Positions 25,459 through 33,626 of a DNA stretch of 64,000 nucleotides are shown piece by piece. The translations under genes and the position numbers were made by a program. The DNA lies in assembly GCA_964477525.1 (NCBI GenBank), contig CAYZHY010000001.1:34140-98139 (forward strand), given 5' to 3'. Source of the stretch: PCC-9228 sp964477525. Lineage in GTDB: Bacteria > Cyanobacteriota > Cyanobacteriia > Cyanobacteriales > PCC-9228. Position 1 is the first letter of the stretch, and each line of letters opens with the position of its first letter. The notes under the pieces are model-generated. The model searched no databases. It was given only the letters and a program-made list of their open reading frames with translations, and had not been told where the DNA came from.

Positions 25459-26658
25459 TTAGAGAGTATCGACAGCTTCGTATTCGAACTTGATTTCTTT
25501 CCAAAGTTCGCAAGCTGCTTGCACTTCGGGACTCCAGCGGGCAGCCTCTTTGATGATTTCGTTGCCTTCGCGCATGAGATTGCGACCTTCGTTACGCGCT
25601 TGCACGCAAGCTTCTAGGGCTACGCGGTTGGCGGTGGCACCAGGTGCGTTGCCCCAGGGGTGTCCCAAAGTTCCACCGCCGAATTGCAAGCAGGAATCGT
25701 CGCCGAAGATGTCCAGCAGGGCAGGCATGTGCCATACGTGAATACCGCCGGAAGCTACGGGGATGACACCAGGCAGGGAAGCCCAATCTTGAGTGAAGAA
25801 GATGCCGCGAGAACGGTCTTCTTCGATGTGGTCTTCGCGCATTAAGTCCACAAAGCCCATGGTGATACCGCGTTCGCCTTCTAGCTTGCCAACCACGGTA
25901 CCGGCGTGTAGGTGGTCGCCACCAGACATGCGCAAGCACTTGGCAAGAACCCGGAAGTGTATGCCGTGGTTCTTCTGACGGTCGATGACGGCGTGCATGG
26001 CACGGTGAATGTGCAGCAACAAGCCGTTGTCGCGNNNNNNNNNNNNNNNNNNNNNNNNNNNNNNNNNNNNNNNNNNNNNNNNNNNNNNNNNNNNNNNNNN
26101 NNNNNNNNNNNNNNNNNNNNNNNNNNNNNNNNNNAGTTTGGGCTTAATCGTACAGCCTAGCAGCGGACGACCGTATTTGTTGAGTTTGTCGCGCTCAACG
26201 GTGATGCCGTGAGGTGGTCCTTGGAAGGTTTTGATGTAAGCAACGGGAATACGTACGTCTTCCAGACGTAGGGCACGCAAGGCCTTAAATCCAAATACGT
26301 TGCCGACAATGGAGGTCAGCATGTTGGTGACTGACCCTTCTTCAAACAGATCCAAGGGGTAGGCAACGAAGCAGAAGTATTGGTTCTCTTCCCCGGAAAC
26401 CGGTTCGATGTGATAGCAGCGACCTTGGTAGCGATCGATGTCGGTTAGCAAGTCCGTCCACACGGTGGTCCAGGTACCGGTGGACGATTCCGCTGCTACG
26501 GCTGCTCCGGCTTCTTCAGCCGGTACCCCAGGTTGGGGAGTCATGCGGAATGCTGCCAAAATATCAGTTTCTTTAGGGGTATAGTCGGGCGTGTAGTAGG
26601 ATAGGCGGTAATCCTTTACCCCAGCTTCGTATCCGCTTTTTGATTGGGCTTGTACCAT
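25459..26658 (-). CDS. rbcL: RuBisCO large subunit, interrupted by an assembly gap
   Basis: Catalytic subunit of form IB RuBisCO, CO2 fixation in the carboxysome. The N-terminal part runs through GRPLLGCTIKPK, with the catalytic Lys of TIKPK. Then come 34 X residues (the 100-N gap), then RDNGLLLHIHRAMHAVIDRQKNHGIHFR onwards to FEYEAVDTL. The visible parts total 365 residues; form IB proteins have about 472-476, so about 107 residues are missing and the true gap should be near 320 bp, not 100. The lost part includes the carbamylated Lys201 and the Mg2+ ligands Asp203 and Glu204 in GGLDFTKDDE. This is an assembly defect, not a mutation. A GAGGAAAG site lies before ATG. Confidence 0.95.
   Translation of the reverse strand: MVQAQSKSGYEAGVKDYRLSYYTPDYTPKETDILAAFRMTPQPGVPAEEAGAAVAAESSTGTWTTVWTDLLTDIDRYQGRCYHIEPVSGEENQYFCFVAYPLDLFEEGSVTNMLTSIVGNVFGFKALRALRLEDVRIPVAYIKTFQGPPHGITVERDKLNKYGRPLLGCTIKPKXXXXXXXXXXXXXXXXXXXXXXXXXXXXXXXXXXRDNGLLLHIHRAMHAVIDRQKNHGIHFRVLAKCLRMSGGDHLHAGTVVGKLEGERGITMGFVDLMREDHIEEDRSRGIFFTQDWASLPGVIPVASGGIHVWHMPALLDIFGDDSCLQFGGGTLGHPWGNAPGATANRVALEACVQARNEGRNLMREGNEIIKEAARWSPEVQAACELWKEIKFEYEAVDTL
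26035..26134. other. Scaffold gap (100 N) inside rbcL
   Basis: Unlike the gaps at 8492 and 28196, the flanks are not identical; real coding sequence is missing, about 107 codons by comparison with the family. Confidence 0.9.
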
Positions 26659-27690
26659 AAGTTCTCTTTCCTCGCAGGCTACAGAGAGATTTTTTTACGT
26701 TGTATATCCTAGGAGTTTTGTTTTTAGCAGCGTTGTTGGTCCAGCTCCCTCGCGATTGCACGCAGGGCGAAGGCATTTTTTTTCTAGCTAACTTGGCCAA
26801 CTCCTAGGAGATTTAAAATGGCAATCCTGGACGCAATTGCCTTATCCATGCCTTATGGTAACACGAACTTTTGTATTTTTCGGCATGAATATTTTTCGCT
26901 GTTTAAAAATTTTTATTTCGATTGGTTGTCAGGGGAATTAGCTTCTTTAATGGAAAGTAAAAAAAATTTAAAACAGGTTGGCGATCGCTCCAAAAGAATT
27001 GATAAAAATTAACAAAAAGATTGGGAACAGTTTCTGGAATTCTGACTTTGAGGAAATCCAGTAGGTTTTCAGGGGAATAGATAGCGGCAATTGCTAAAAA
27101 TTGCCTTAATATCGGGGATATTCAACGATTTTTTATAGCGTTGGTTTCGGCGTTTTTCCCTCTAACTGCGAAAGAACGGAAAACTAAGTAACTTGACTTA
27201 CCAGCAATTGCAAAAAATTCGTTATACCATTTCCTTAAAAATATGCAAGAAGTAATTGAGGCGTTTTTGTAGGGGGTCTTCGCGAAGCGCCCCTACCAGG
27301 TAAATAAAAAAATTTCAAACAATTATTGTTTTTCAGAAATGGTATTCGTTCCAGTTTCTCTAAAATTTGACTTCAATTGCCCATCTACTCTTTGAAGATG
27401 GTGGAGTTAACAACTTGTATTGTATTGGGGAAAAAACAATATCAAAGGATGAATTGACTCCCCCAATTTTACTGTTCTCTTTCCCAAGATCTGGCCTTAT
27501 TAGTAGTTCCAGCTATACCTGGTTGGATCGAAGACGATCGCCACTTTGGCAACTTTTACATTGTTTAATTGGGAAACACATTCAGTGGCGGAGCTACTTT
27601 TTTAGCTTTCTTTAACGATCGATTGATTCGTTGTTTGCCGAACCGCTCGACCAGTGCTGCCTATCAAACTGCGATCGCCTTGAATCACCT
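26659..27690. other. rbcL upstream region with MITE copy B
   Basis: No protein gene is supported. Near rbcL it holds a leader with two CCTAGG-centred palindromes (about 26709-26716 TCCTAGGA, about 26800-26810 CTCCTAGGAG), 92 bp apart. Farther left of ccmN lies the ATACCATTTC-family element at 27224-27345. The remaining sequence up to the ccmN stop is AT-rich with HIP1 sites. Confidence 0.5.
27224..27345 (+). repeat. MITE-like element, family ATACCATTTC, copy B with target duplication
   Basis: Element of 122 bp from ATACCATTTC to GAAATGGTAT, with an internal hairpin GTAGGGG/CCCCTAC. It is flanked on both sides by TCGTT (27219-27223 and 27346-27350), a 5-bp target-site duplication. This strongly supports past insertion by a transposase acting in trans. 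Same orientation as copy C. Confidence 0.75.
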
Positions 27691-28970
27691 TTAAGGATTG
27701 TCTGTGGGGTCGCCATGGGAGTTGGACTCAGAATTGGCATCGGAATTAGAATTGGAAGGCGTATAGTTACTGGGATGGCGGTGGGGAAACAAGGTAACCA
27801 GCAACTGATGGATATAAGCTTGCCCGTAGTTGGGAGAAGGCATGTGCGGCGACATAGAGGGATCGGCCGTTGAGTTATTGGTACTGTTGTCGGCTGATTT
27901 ATCGGTTACAGAACCATCTGCTGACTCGCTTGTTTCGTTGCCAGTAGAGTATCCAGTCGAATGGCCGACAGAGAAAGAATCATCTGTAGATCCTGTAGAT
28001 GGTGAAGAGAAAGTTGACTGTGCGCCATCGGCACTAGCACCATTGTCAGGATTGCCGTATGTATTTGGATTTGTCGTTGTCGAACTCGATTGTGCCTGGG
28101 AAGCACCAGCGCCATTATCGGGATACCCGTTTAAATCCGCAGGTGTACTCGCGAAACTCGATTGTGCCTGGGAAGCACCAGCGCCATTATCGGGANNNNN
28201 NNNNNNNNNNNNNNNNNNNNNNNNNNNNNNNNNNNNNNNNNNNNNNNNNNNNNNNNNNNNNNNNNNNNNNNNNNNNNNNNNNNNNNNNNNNNNNNAGGTG
28301 TACTCGCGAAACTCGATTGTGCCTGGGAAGCACCAGCGCCATTATCGGGATACCCGTTTAAATCCGCAGGTGTACTCGCGAAACTCGATTGTGCCTGGGA
28401 AGCACCAGCGCCATTATCGGGAGTCCTGTGGGCTGCACCATCGGCAGCTGTGGTTGCGGAATTCGATTGTGATGCAGAGGTAGCGTTGGCAGGAGAATTG
28501 GAGAAAGAATAAGCGGTGGTATTTGATGGGGAACCAGTCGAACTCGTTGCTGGCTGGCGGTTTGCTTGTGCTTGGGAGTTGCCATCGGATAGGTCCACCG
28601 AACGGGAGCGATCGCCAAGAATTGACCCCGCCGCTACAACTTGCATTGCATCGACACTGGTATTCCAAATCGTAGTAGCAGCTCCTATACAAGCATATTC
28701 GCCAATGGTTCCGCATCCAATTGTCAAAACGCCAGCTCCCAGAACCGCACCGCCTTGTATCTCAATGGTTCCCTCGTAGGCATGGATAATGCTCCCCATA
28801 CCAATGCAAGCCCCAGCTGCCACCACAATTCGGCTATTGGGGGCAGCTTGTAAAATTGCTCCAGGAGCGATCGTGGCATTGGGATGAATCGTCACATCAC
28901 CACTAACATGTGCTGGTGCGGCGCGCGTTTGTAACCCCTCTGACAATGTTTGTAAGGGTGGCAAATACAT
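27691..28970 (-). CDS. ccmN: Carboxysome assembly protein CcmN, with tandem repeats and assembly gap
   Basis: CcmN bridges CcmM (core) and the CcmK shell. Start ATG 28970 (MYLPPLQTLSEGLQ) gives a left-handed beta-helix domain of hexapeptide repeats (VTIHPNATIAPGAIL, VVAAGACIGMGSIIHA) over about 125 residues. A long low-complexity linker follows, including a perfect 72-bp (24-residue) tandem repeat with PDNGAGASQAQSSFASTP; units begin at 28141, 28296 and 28368, with a variant at 28069. The gap at 28196-28295 falls inside this array. Past the gap the same frame runs on through a Ser/Asn/Asp-rich linker to YGQAYIHQLLVTLFPHR, the amphipathic C-terminal encapsulation peptide, and then about 30 more residues to TAA at 27691-27693. 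The 100-N filler breaks the frame artificially. It is separated from ccmM by an attenuator-like hairpin. Confidence 0.88.
28069..28424 (-). repeat. 72-bp tandem repeat array in ccmN with scaffold gap
   Basis: Period 72 bp, units at 28069 (variant), 28141 (cut after 55 bp), gap, 28296 and 28368. The 55 bp before the gap (28141-28195) equals the first 55 bp after it (28296-28350). To keep register the true insert must be 17 bp plus a multiple of 72; 100 does not fit. Confidence 0.85.
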
Positions 28971-29043
28971 GGAAAGGGCCGTTTGAAAATACTGGCTGCT
29001 TGTAACCTGGCAAAGCACAAAAATTGAGAAAGGAAAAAAGAGA

Positions 29044-29115
29044 AAAGGCAAAATGGATAACAGCCGACATAACCAGACCTCAAGCCAAATTTTGCTGGTT
29101 TGCTGCTTTGCCTTT
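29044..29115 (-). terminator. Nested hairpin/attenuator between ccmM and ccmN
   Basis: Three stacked stems: AAAGGCAAA with TTTGCCTTT (29044-29052/29107-29115), CAGC with GCTG, and AACCAG with CTGGTT. Read on the minus strand the stem is followed by TCTCTTTTTTCC, a U-rich tract, so it can act as an intrinsic terminator or attenuator lowering ccmN relative to ccmM. It lies 34 bp past the ccmM stop. Confidence 0.6.
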
Positions 29116-29149
29116 CCTCAAGATTAGTTGGGGGACAAATCCACCAAAA

Positions 29150-30928
29150 TTACTCAGGACGCTGAATAATCATTTCTGTAACACGACGTTTGGCTTTGGG
29201 ATCGATACCTAGCAAACGTACGTACTCGCCGGCGTACTCAGACAAACAGGCTTCTAAATTGGATATGACCTCAGACTCCCGTTTGCCTTCGATGGGACCA
29301 CAACTACGCCAGGAACTGGTCTTGAAACGACGCTTGTCGGCGTGTTCGGCACCTATGCTGTAGCCTTGCAACAACAAATTGCGCACTTGCTCGCGAGTTT
29401 CGGAATCCAAAGCACCGTTTTGGGTATTGTTACTGCCATAACCGCGAGAAGAAGCAGTAGCGTGACTGCTACCTGTGCTACTACTGTTGGAAGCATGGCT
29501 ATAGCTGCCACTAGAAGCAGAGCTGCTGCCTCGATTTTGGCTTGCATCCGGGCGTTGTCCTGGTTGTGGTGTTTCGTCGTCGGGACGCTGGATAATGGTT
29601 TCTAAAACCCGACGTTTGGCTGTGGGGTCGATACCGAGCAAGCGTACGTATTCACCAGCATGGTCGGCCAAACAAGCTTTGATTTCGGCAAACACTTCAT
29701 CTTCGCGCTTGGCCGTGATTTGCGGGCAAATGCGCCAGGAGCTGGTTTTGAAACGACGCTTGTCGGCGTGTTCCATACCGATACGGTATCCTTGGGAGAG
29801 TAGAGTGCGTACTTGTTGCTGAATGTCAGAACTTAAGCCGCTGCCGCTCGATGCACGAGTTTGAGAACGGGAAGCTTGCTGGTTGGCACGTCCGCCACCA
29901 TTGTAGGTGCTGCTCGAATGAGAACTGCTGGTAGATTGTTGTTGCGGTGCTTGTTCGTCTGGGCGTTGAATGATGGTTTCCAACACCCGACGTTTGGCTT
30001 TGGGGTCAATCCCAATCAAACGCACGTACTCACCGGCATGGTCAGCCAAACAAGATTCTAATTCGGCGAACACTTCATCTTCGCGCTCTGCCGTGATTTG
30101 CGGGCAACTGCGCCAGGAACTGGTTTTGAAACGACGCTTGTCTGCATGTTCCGTACCGATACGGTATCCTTGGGAAAGCAGATTGCGTACTTGTTTTTGA
30201 ACTTCGGGGTCTAAACTGGTTCTCATGGACTTATAGGAACTCGATGAACCTTTGGCTGGACTGCTGCCATTGTTGGATGGTTGGCTGCTGCCATGGGATT
30301 GGTTGCTTTCGTTGCGTACGGAAGTCAGACAGGCTTCATCCGCCGCACAAAAGTAACCGCTTCGGAGAGCTTCGTTAATTTGGACGACGTGGGAAGCAAA
30401 ATCGCGATCGGCTTCTTGCACCTCAGGCAGTCGATCGGCTTGTTGTTGGTTGGTAATGATGCTTCCGGAGGGAATGTATTTCCCTGCTGGAATTTCTACG
30501 TCTTGGATGAGGGCATGCATCATGACGATGGACCCCGATCCAATACGGGCATTAAATATGGTGGAACGAAAGCCAATGAAACACTCGCTGCCTACATAGG
30601 CAGGTCCGTGAATTAGGCTCATATGGGTAATGCAGGAATTGGGACCGATCCAAACGGAATATTCCTTACCGTCATCGCCGACCACCCGACCTTTTTCCAA
30701 ACCGTGAATGACAACGCCGTCTTGAATATTGGTGCTGTGGCCAATGGCAAACGGCGTTCCTTCATCGGCTCGAATAGAGGTTCCTGGTGCGACGAGGACG
30801 TTTCCCCCAACTCGTACATCGCCAATAATATTGGAAAAGGAATGTACGTAAGCCGTTTCGTCAATTTGAGGTTCGGCTAAATTCTTCGACCAAGGCGTCG
30901 GAGGAGCCGCTACACTGCGGACTACCAT
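29150..30928 (-). CDS. ccmM: Carboxysome scaffold protein CcmM with three SSUL modules
   Basis: Core organiser of the beta-carboxysome, 592 residues. Residues 1-200 are a gamma-carbonic anhydrase-like trimer domain with all three zinc ligands His75, His102 and His107, and the Cys194/Cys200 pair that in the Thermosynechococcus protein forms an activating disulfide; so it is probably an active carbonic anhydrase. Three RbcS-like modules follow at about 238-324, 366-450 and 507-592, joined by Ser/Gln-rich linkers. Each has a Cys pair 18 residues apart (275/293, 401/419, 543/561), likely redox-switched. Met235 could start a short form (M35) but no strong internal ribosome site is visible. ATG 30928 has GGAGGAA upstream. 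Neighbours are ccmK upstream and ccmN downstream. Confidence 0.96.
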   Translation of the reverse strand: MVVRSVAAPPTPWSKNLAEPQIDETAYVHSFSNIIGDVRVGGNVLVAPGTSIRADEGTPFAIGHSTNIQDGVVIHGLEKGRVVGDDGKEYSVWIGPNSCITHMSLIHGPAYVGSECFIGFRSTIFNARIGSGSIVMMHALIQDVEIPAGKYIPSGSIITNQQQADRLPEVQEADRDFASHVVQINEALRSGYFCAADEACLTSVRNESNQSHGSSQPSNNGSSPAKGSSSSYKSMRTSLDPEVQKQVRNLLSQGYRIGTEHADKRRFKTSSWRSCPQITAEREDEVFAELESCLADHAGEYVRLIGIDPKAKRRVLETIIQRPDEQAPQQQSTSSSHSSSTYNGGGRANQQASRSQTRASSGSGLSSDIQQQVRTLLSQGYRIGMEHADKRRFKTSSWRICPQITAKREDEVFAEIKACLADHAGEYVRLLGIDPTAKRRVLETIIQRPDDETPQPGQRPDASQNRGSSSASSGSYSHASNSSSTGSSHATASSRGYGSNNTQNGALDSETREQVRNLLLQGYSIGAEHADKRRFKTSSWRSCGPIEGKRESEVISNLEACLSEYAGEYVRLLGIDPKAKRRVTEMIIQRPE

Positions 30929-31326
30929 AGGGAATTCCTCCTGAATTCAACAAATTTACCGAGCACTTGCCAACGGCTGCATCCAGACAATAGAATTGCC
31001 CGGATGGCGCGCGCACTCGATGGGGTCGAAGGGTCCCCTACGAAGGACCATCTCAACTAGCAAGTGCTTTGTGATGTTTTCCCTTGCCAGTTCATCTTGC
31101 AATTGAGGAAAAGGAGAGGGAACTCAACCAGGCGAACAAGATGGGGAAAAATGTCGATGGGTGCTTGCTTCGCTACTGTTTGTTTGCTACCAATTGGTCG
31201 CTGGTGGCAGCTTGATTTTCCTAATGGAATAGCGCGTTGCCCGATCGCAGCGAATTTTCTCCCTACAAGCACTACGACCAAAAAACCAACATCATTTTCT
31301 AATCTTATTCTATTTCCTATAGAAGG
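30929..31326. other. ccmK-ccmM spacer without ccmL
   Basis: At 398 bp this is large enough for the about 100-codon ccmL normally found here, but neither strand encodes the CcmL pentamer pattern (VGAGxDEWVLVxRGSAAR-like). Instead it holds the structured element at 30962-31068. The frame at 31057-31281 has no family features. Confidence 0.6.
30962..31068 (-). other. Structured RNA candidate in the ccmK-ccmM spacer
   Basis: Closed by a perfect 9-bp stem AGCACTTGC/GCAAGTGCT, with inner stems GGTCC/GGACC and CATCC/GGATG giving a branched fold on paper. It may be an mRNA processing or stability element that tunes shell-to-scaffold protein ratio. No known riboswitch class is recognised. Confidence 0.4.
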
Positions 31327-31668
31327 TTACTGTCTGGCTAGGGGACGAGGTGTATCGACGCTTTCACGGAATTGTTCTACTTCTTCTGTATAGCGAATTG
31401 GTAAGACGTATTCCAGATTTTCATGGGGACGAGCAATAATATGGGTGGACAGTACTTGACCACCTTTGACTCTTTTGACACCTTCAACACCGGCTGACAC
31501 CGATGCTTGAACTTCCGATACGTCTCCCCGTACAATTACGGTAACGCGACCGGTTCCAATTTTTTCGTATCCGACTAGGGTGACACGGGCGGCTTTCACC
31601 ATTGAATCTGCGGCTTCGACCACAGCGGGAAAGCCTAAGGTTTCAATCATTCCGACTGCAATTGCCAT
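31327..31668 (-). CDS. ccmK1: Carboxysome shell hexamer protein CcmK (longer, CcmK1-like)
   Basis: BMC-domain protein of 113 residues forming shell hexamers with a central pore. It starts MAIAVGMIETLGFPAVVEAADSMVKAARV, has GYEKIGTGRVTVIVRGDVSEVQASVSAG (pore-side KIGTG) and ends with the usual HENLEYVLPIRYTEEVEQF plus an extra C-terminal SVDTPRPLARQ. The longer tail fits CcmK1. It is nearly identical to the upstream CcmK over the first 100 residues. GGAG lies about 12 bp before ATG on the minus strand. Second gene of the ccm operon. Confidence 0.94.
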   Translation of the reverse strand: MAIAVGMIETLGFPAVVEAADSMVKAARVTLVGYEKIGTGRVTVIVRGDVSEVQASVSAGVEGVKRVKGGQVLSTHIIARPHENLEYVLPIRYTEEVEQFRESVDTPRPLARQ

Positions 31669-31717
31669 GGGTTGTTTCTCCTACGTTCCTACTGCATTGT
31701 TAGCTGTTTGAAGCGAT

Positions 31718-31820
31718 GAAAATGGGGATTCGTCGATGGGAAATCTAGGGTTTGCTTTTGCTACATACTTTTGGAATTTGGTCAAACACCCAAACTTCCC
31801 ATCAACTATGGCCCATTTTC
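31718..31820 (-). other. Nested hairpin between the two ccmK genes
   Basis: Outer stem GAAAATGGG/CCCATTTTC (31718-31726/31812-31820) and inner stem GATGGGAA/TTCCCATC (31735-31742/31796-31803), with an inner bulged pairing of GGGTTTG with CAAACACCC. Both arms are perfect. On the minus strand it lies 28 nt after the CcmK2-type stop, with no U tract, so it suggests mRNA processing or stabilisation rather than termination. Confidence 0.45.
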
Positions 31821-31847
31821 AGTTTTTATAACTCTCTAAACAACCGG

Positions 31848-32159
31848 TCAGTACGTTCGGAACTGTTCTACTTCTTCTGTATAACGAATTGGTAAGACAT
31901 ACTCGAGGTTTTCGTGAGGACGGGCAATGATGTGAGTGGACAACACTTCACCACCATTGACTCGTTTGACGCCTTCGACACCGGCTGATACCGATGCTTG
32001 CACTTCCGAAACATCGCCACGAACGCTAACGGTGACACGACCGGTCCCAATTTTTTCGTACCCGACTAGCGTAACTCGGGCGGCTTTGACCATAGCGTCT
32101 GCGGCTTCCACAACGGCTGGGAAGCCCAATGTTTCTATCATTCCTACCGCGATTGGCAT
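31848..32159 (-). CDS. ccmK2: Carboxysome shell hexamer protein CcmK (CcmK2-like)
   Basis: Major shell protein of 103 residues, BMC domain complete: MPIAVGMIETLGFPAVVEAADAMVKAARV, KIGTGRVTVSVRGDVSEVQ, STHIIARPHENLEYVLPIRY, ending EEVEQFRTY. Length equals that of typical CcmK2. It is the first gene of the operon ccmK-ccmK-ccmM-ccmN. Its ATG is preceded by TAGGAGTTT. The long leader upstream carries a hairpin at 32351-32384. Confidence 0.95.
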   Translation of the reverse strand: MPIAVGMIETLGFPAVVEAADAMVKAARVTLVGYEKIGTGRVTVSVRGDVSEVQASVSAGVEGVKRVNGGEVLSTHIIARPHENLEYVLPIRYTEEVEQFRTY

Positions 32160-33626
32160 CGAGAGAAACTCCTACTTGACTATAAGATTTGATGGCACAC
32201 TACTTGCGGTAAGCTTCGTCAAACCGCATCTCCAAAAATTTCAGAGGTAACCTTTTCCTACAGTTCCCCTAGTGGAACGAGAAACTGCCCACTTCACCTA
32301 GAACTACCGCGATCGCTTGACGTTTAGCTGGTCAAACTTTCGTTTCATTTGGGAGGCTGCCAGCACCGGGGCTGACAGTTTCCCAAGTTGGTATATTTCC
32401 ACGGATAGCCCCTAGGTTGATATGTAGGTAGACTTCTCCGAACGATTTGGATAGCTGCGCAGCTAGCTAGCAGATTCCCCAGACAAAAACAATGGCTAGA
32501 GGAACTCGCTACTTGAGCTTGCTGAAGCTAGGCTTGAGAAGTCTATCCTTTGATTTTACCCGAAAACCGCCTCATATTTTGGACTTTCTTTCTAAGAGAT
32601 TCCGAACGAGCGGAAAAGCAGCATATCTCAAAAGAGTTCTGGTTACCTCGGACAGCAATTGGTGGCCCTGAAAGCCTAGCAACGACTCTGTACGGTACCT
32701 ATCCAATCCACAATGTCCAGCTACGAGCTTACCATTGTTGAAGAATCAATCTTAATTACCAATCTCAGAAAAATCCTGATGGCTTCTGAGTGGTTCTCGT
32801 GTTTGAATCTTGGAGTTGGTGCATTTTGCTTGTCTCGGTACAGATTGGTTGTTGTTGGCTTGATACCAAGGATGGTTTCTTCTTTTTCTTCCTTAAATTG
32901 CGAAACTAGGTACAATTTTTGAGCGCGCGTGGGCAAGTTTGGTTACCCGATTGAAGAACTCCTCTGCTCAACCTACTTTGGGAATTAGACCTTCCCGTCC
33001 ATTTTCTGCATCCAGAAAAATTGTCACGGGGAGGGTCATTTTCAAGCCCAAGAAAAAGGATAGGAAAAGACCGGCCCTTTGACAATATAAATCAATATGA
33101 TTTTTTTTTATTAGATGGTTTAATGAAACTTAATTATATACCAAAACTACCTGGGCAATGGAACTAAAGCTAACTACCAAATTGCTGGCCTTTTGAGGGA
33201 GTTCCCAAGCACTGAAGATGGTTGGGAAACCACGTGTCCACCTCGAACAATAGGGCGACCTAGTTGGAGGTTGTGGCAACTGGTTGCGATTTGGGAGCGT
33301 AGCATGCTTCCGACAGGCAGTATGATGGCCATTTCCGCAACGCCCCTACAGTCTCTTCGTTCGAACGAGCCAGCGATCGCGAGTTACGTAAGTAAAAATA
33401 CTCCCTATGTTGGCAGCTAAAAAGCAACAACAACGGCACGAAAGAGAGTTTTCTACCTATAATTCCAAGTATAAAAATCACTAATCCTACCAACAGCATC
33501 CCCAAAATCTGCCCACTTCATCCACATGCAAGAACCTCCTATATTTTAGAATAGTTAGTTATTGTCTTATAGTGAAAACGACAACCCCCACCATCAACGT
33601 CGTCATTAAAATAAAGAGCAATTTTT
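32160..33626. other. 1.47-kb divergent control region between ccm and ndhF operons
   Basis: No protein gene is supported; the frames at 32550-32922 and 33193-33420 show no family features. It must hold the promoters of both carbon-concentrating operons. A hairpin in the ccmK leader (32351-32384) is listed separately. A TATAGT near 33570 could be the -10 box for ndhF. I see no operator I can name with confidence. Confidence 0.5.
32351..32384 (-). promoter_or_regulatory. Hairpin in the ccmK 5' leader
   Basis: On the minus strand GGGA and TCCC close a stem, with GTCAGC pairing with GCTGGC (one G-U) around loop CCCGGT and a symmetric 4x4 internal loop. The G-U would be an A-C mismatch in the plus-strand transcript, so the structure suits RNA read toward ccmK. 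It is about 190 nt upstream of the start codon. Confidence 0.35.

Noticed and set aside
28140..28424. 72-bp repeat array considered as a CRISPR-like locus
   Set aside because: Units are directly adjacent with no variable spacers, and they encode protein repeats in frame with ccmN.
27830..28483. 217-codon plus-strand frame rich in repeats
   Set aside because: It is the antisense shadow of the ccmN repeat array and is broken by the gap.
31057..31281. Small minus-strand frame as a remnant of ccmL
   Set aside because: The translation has none of the CcmL motifs, so I treat it as chance.
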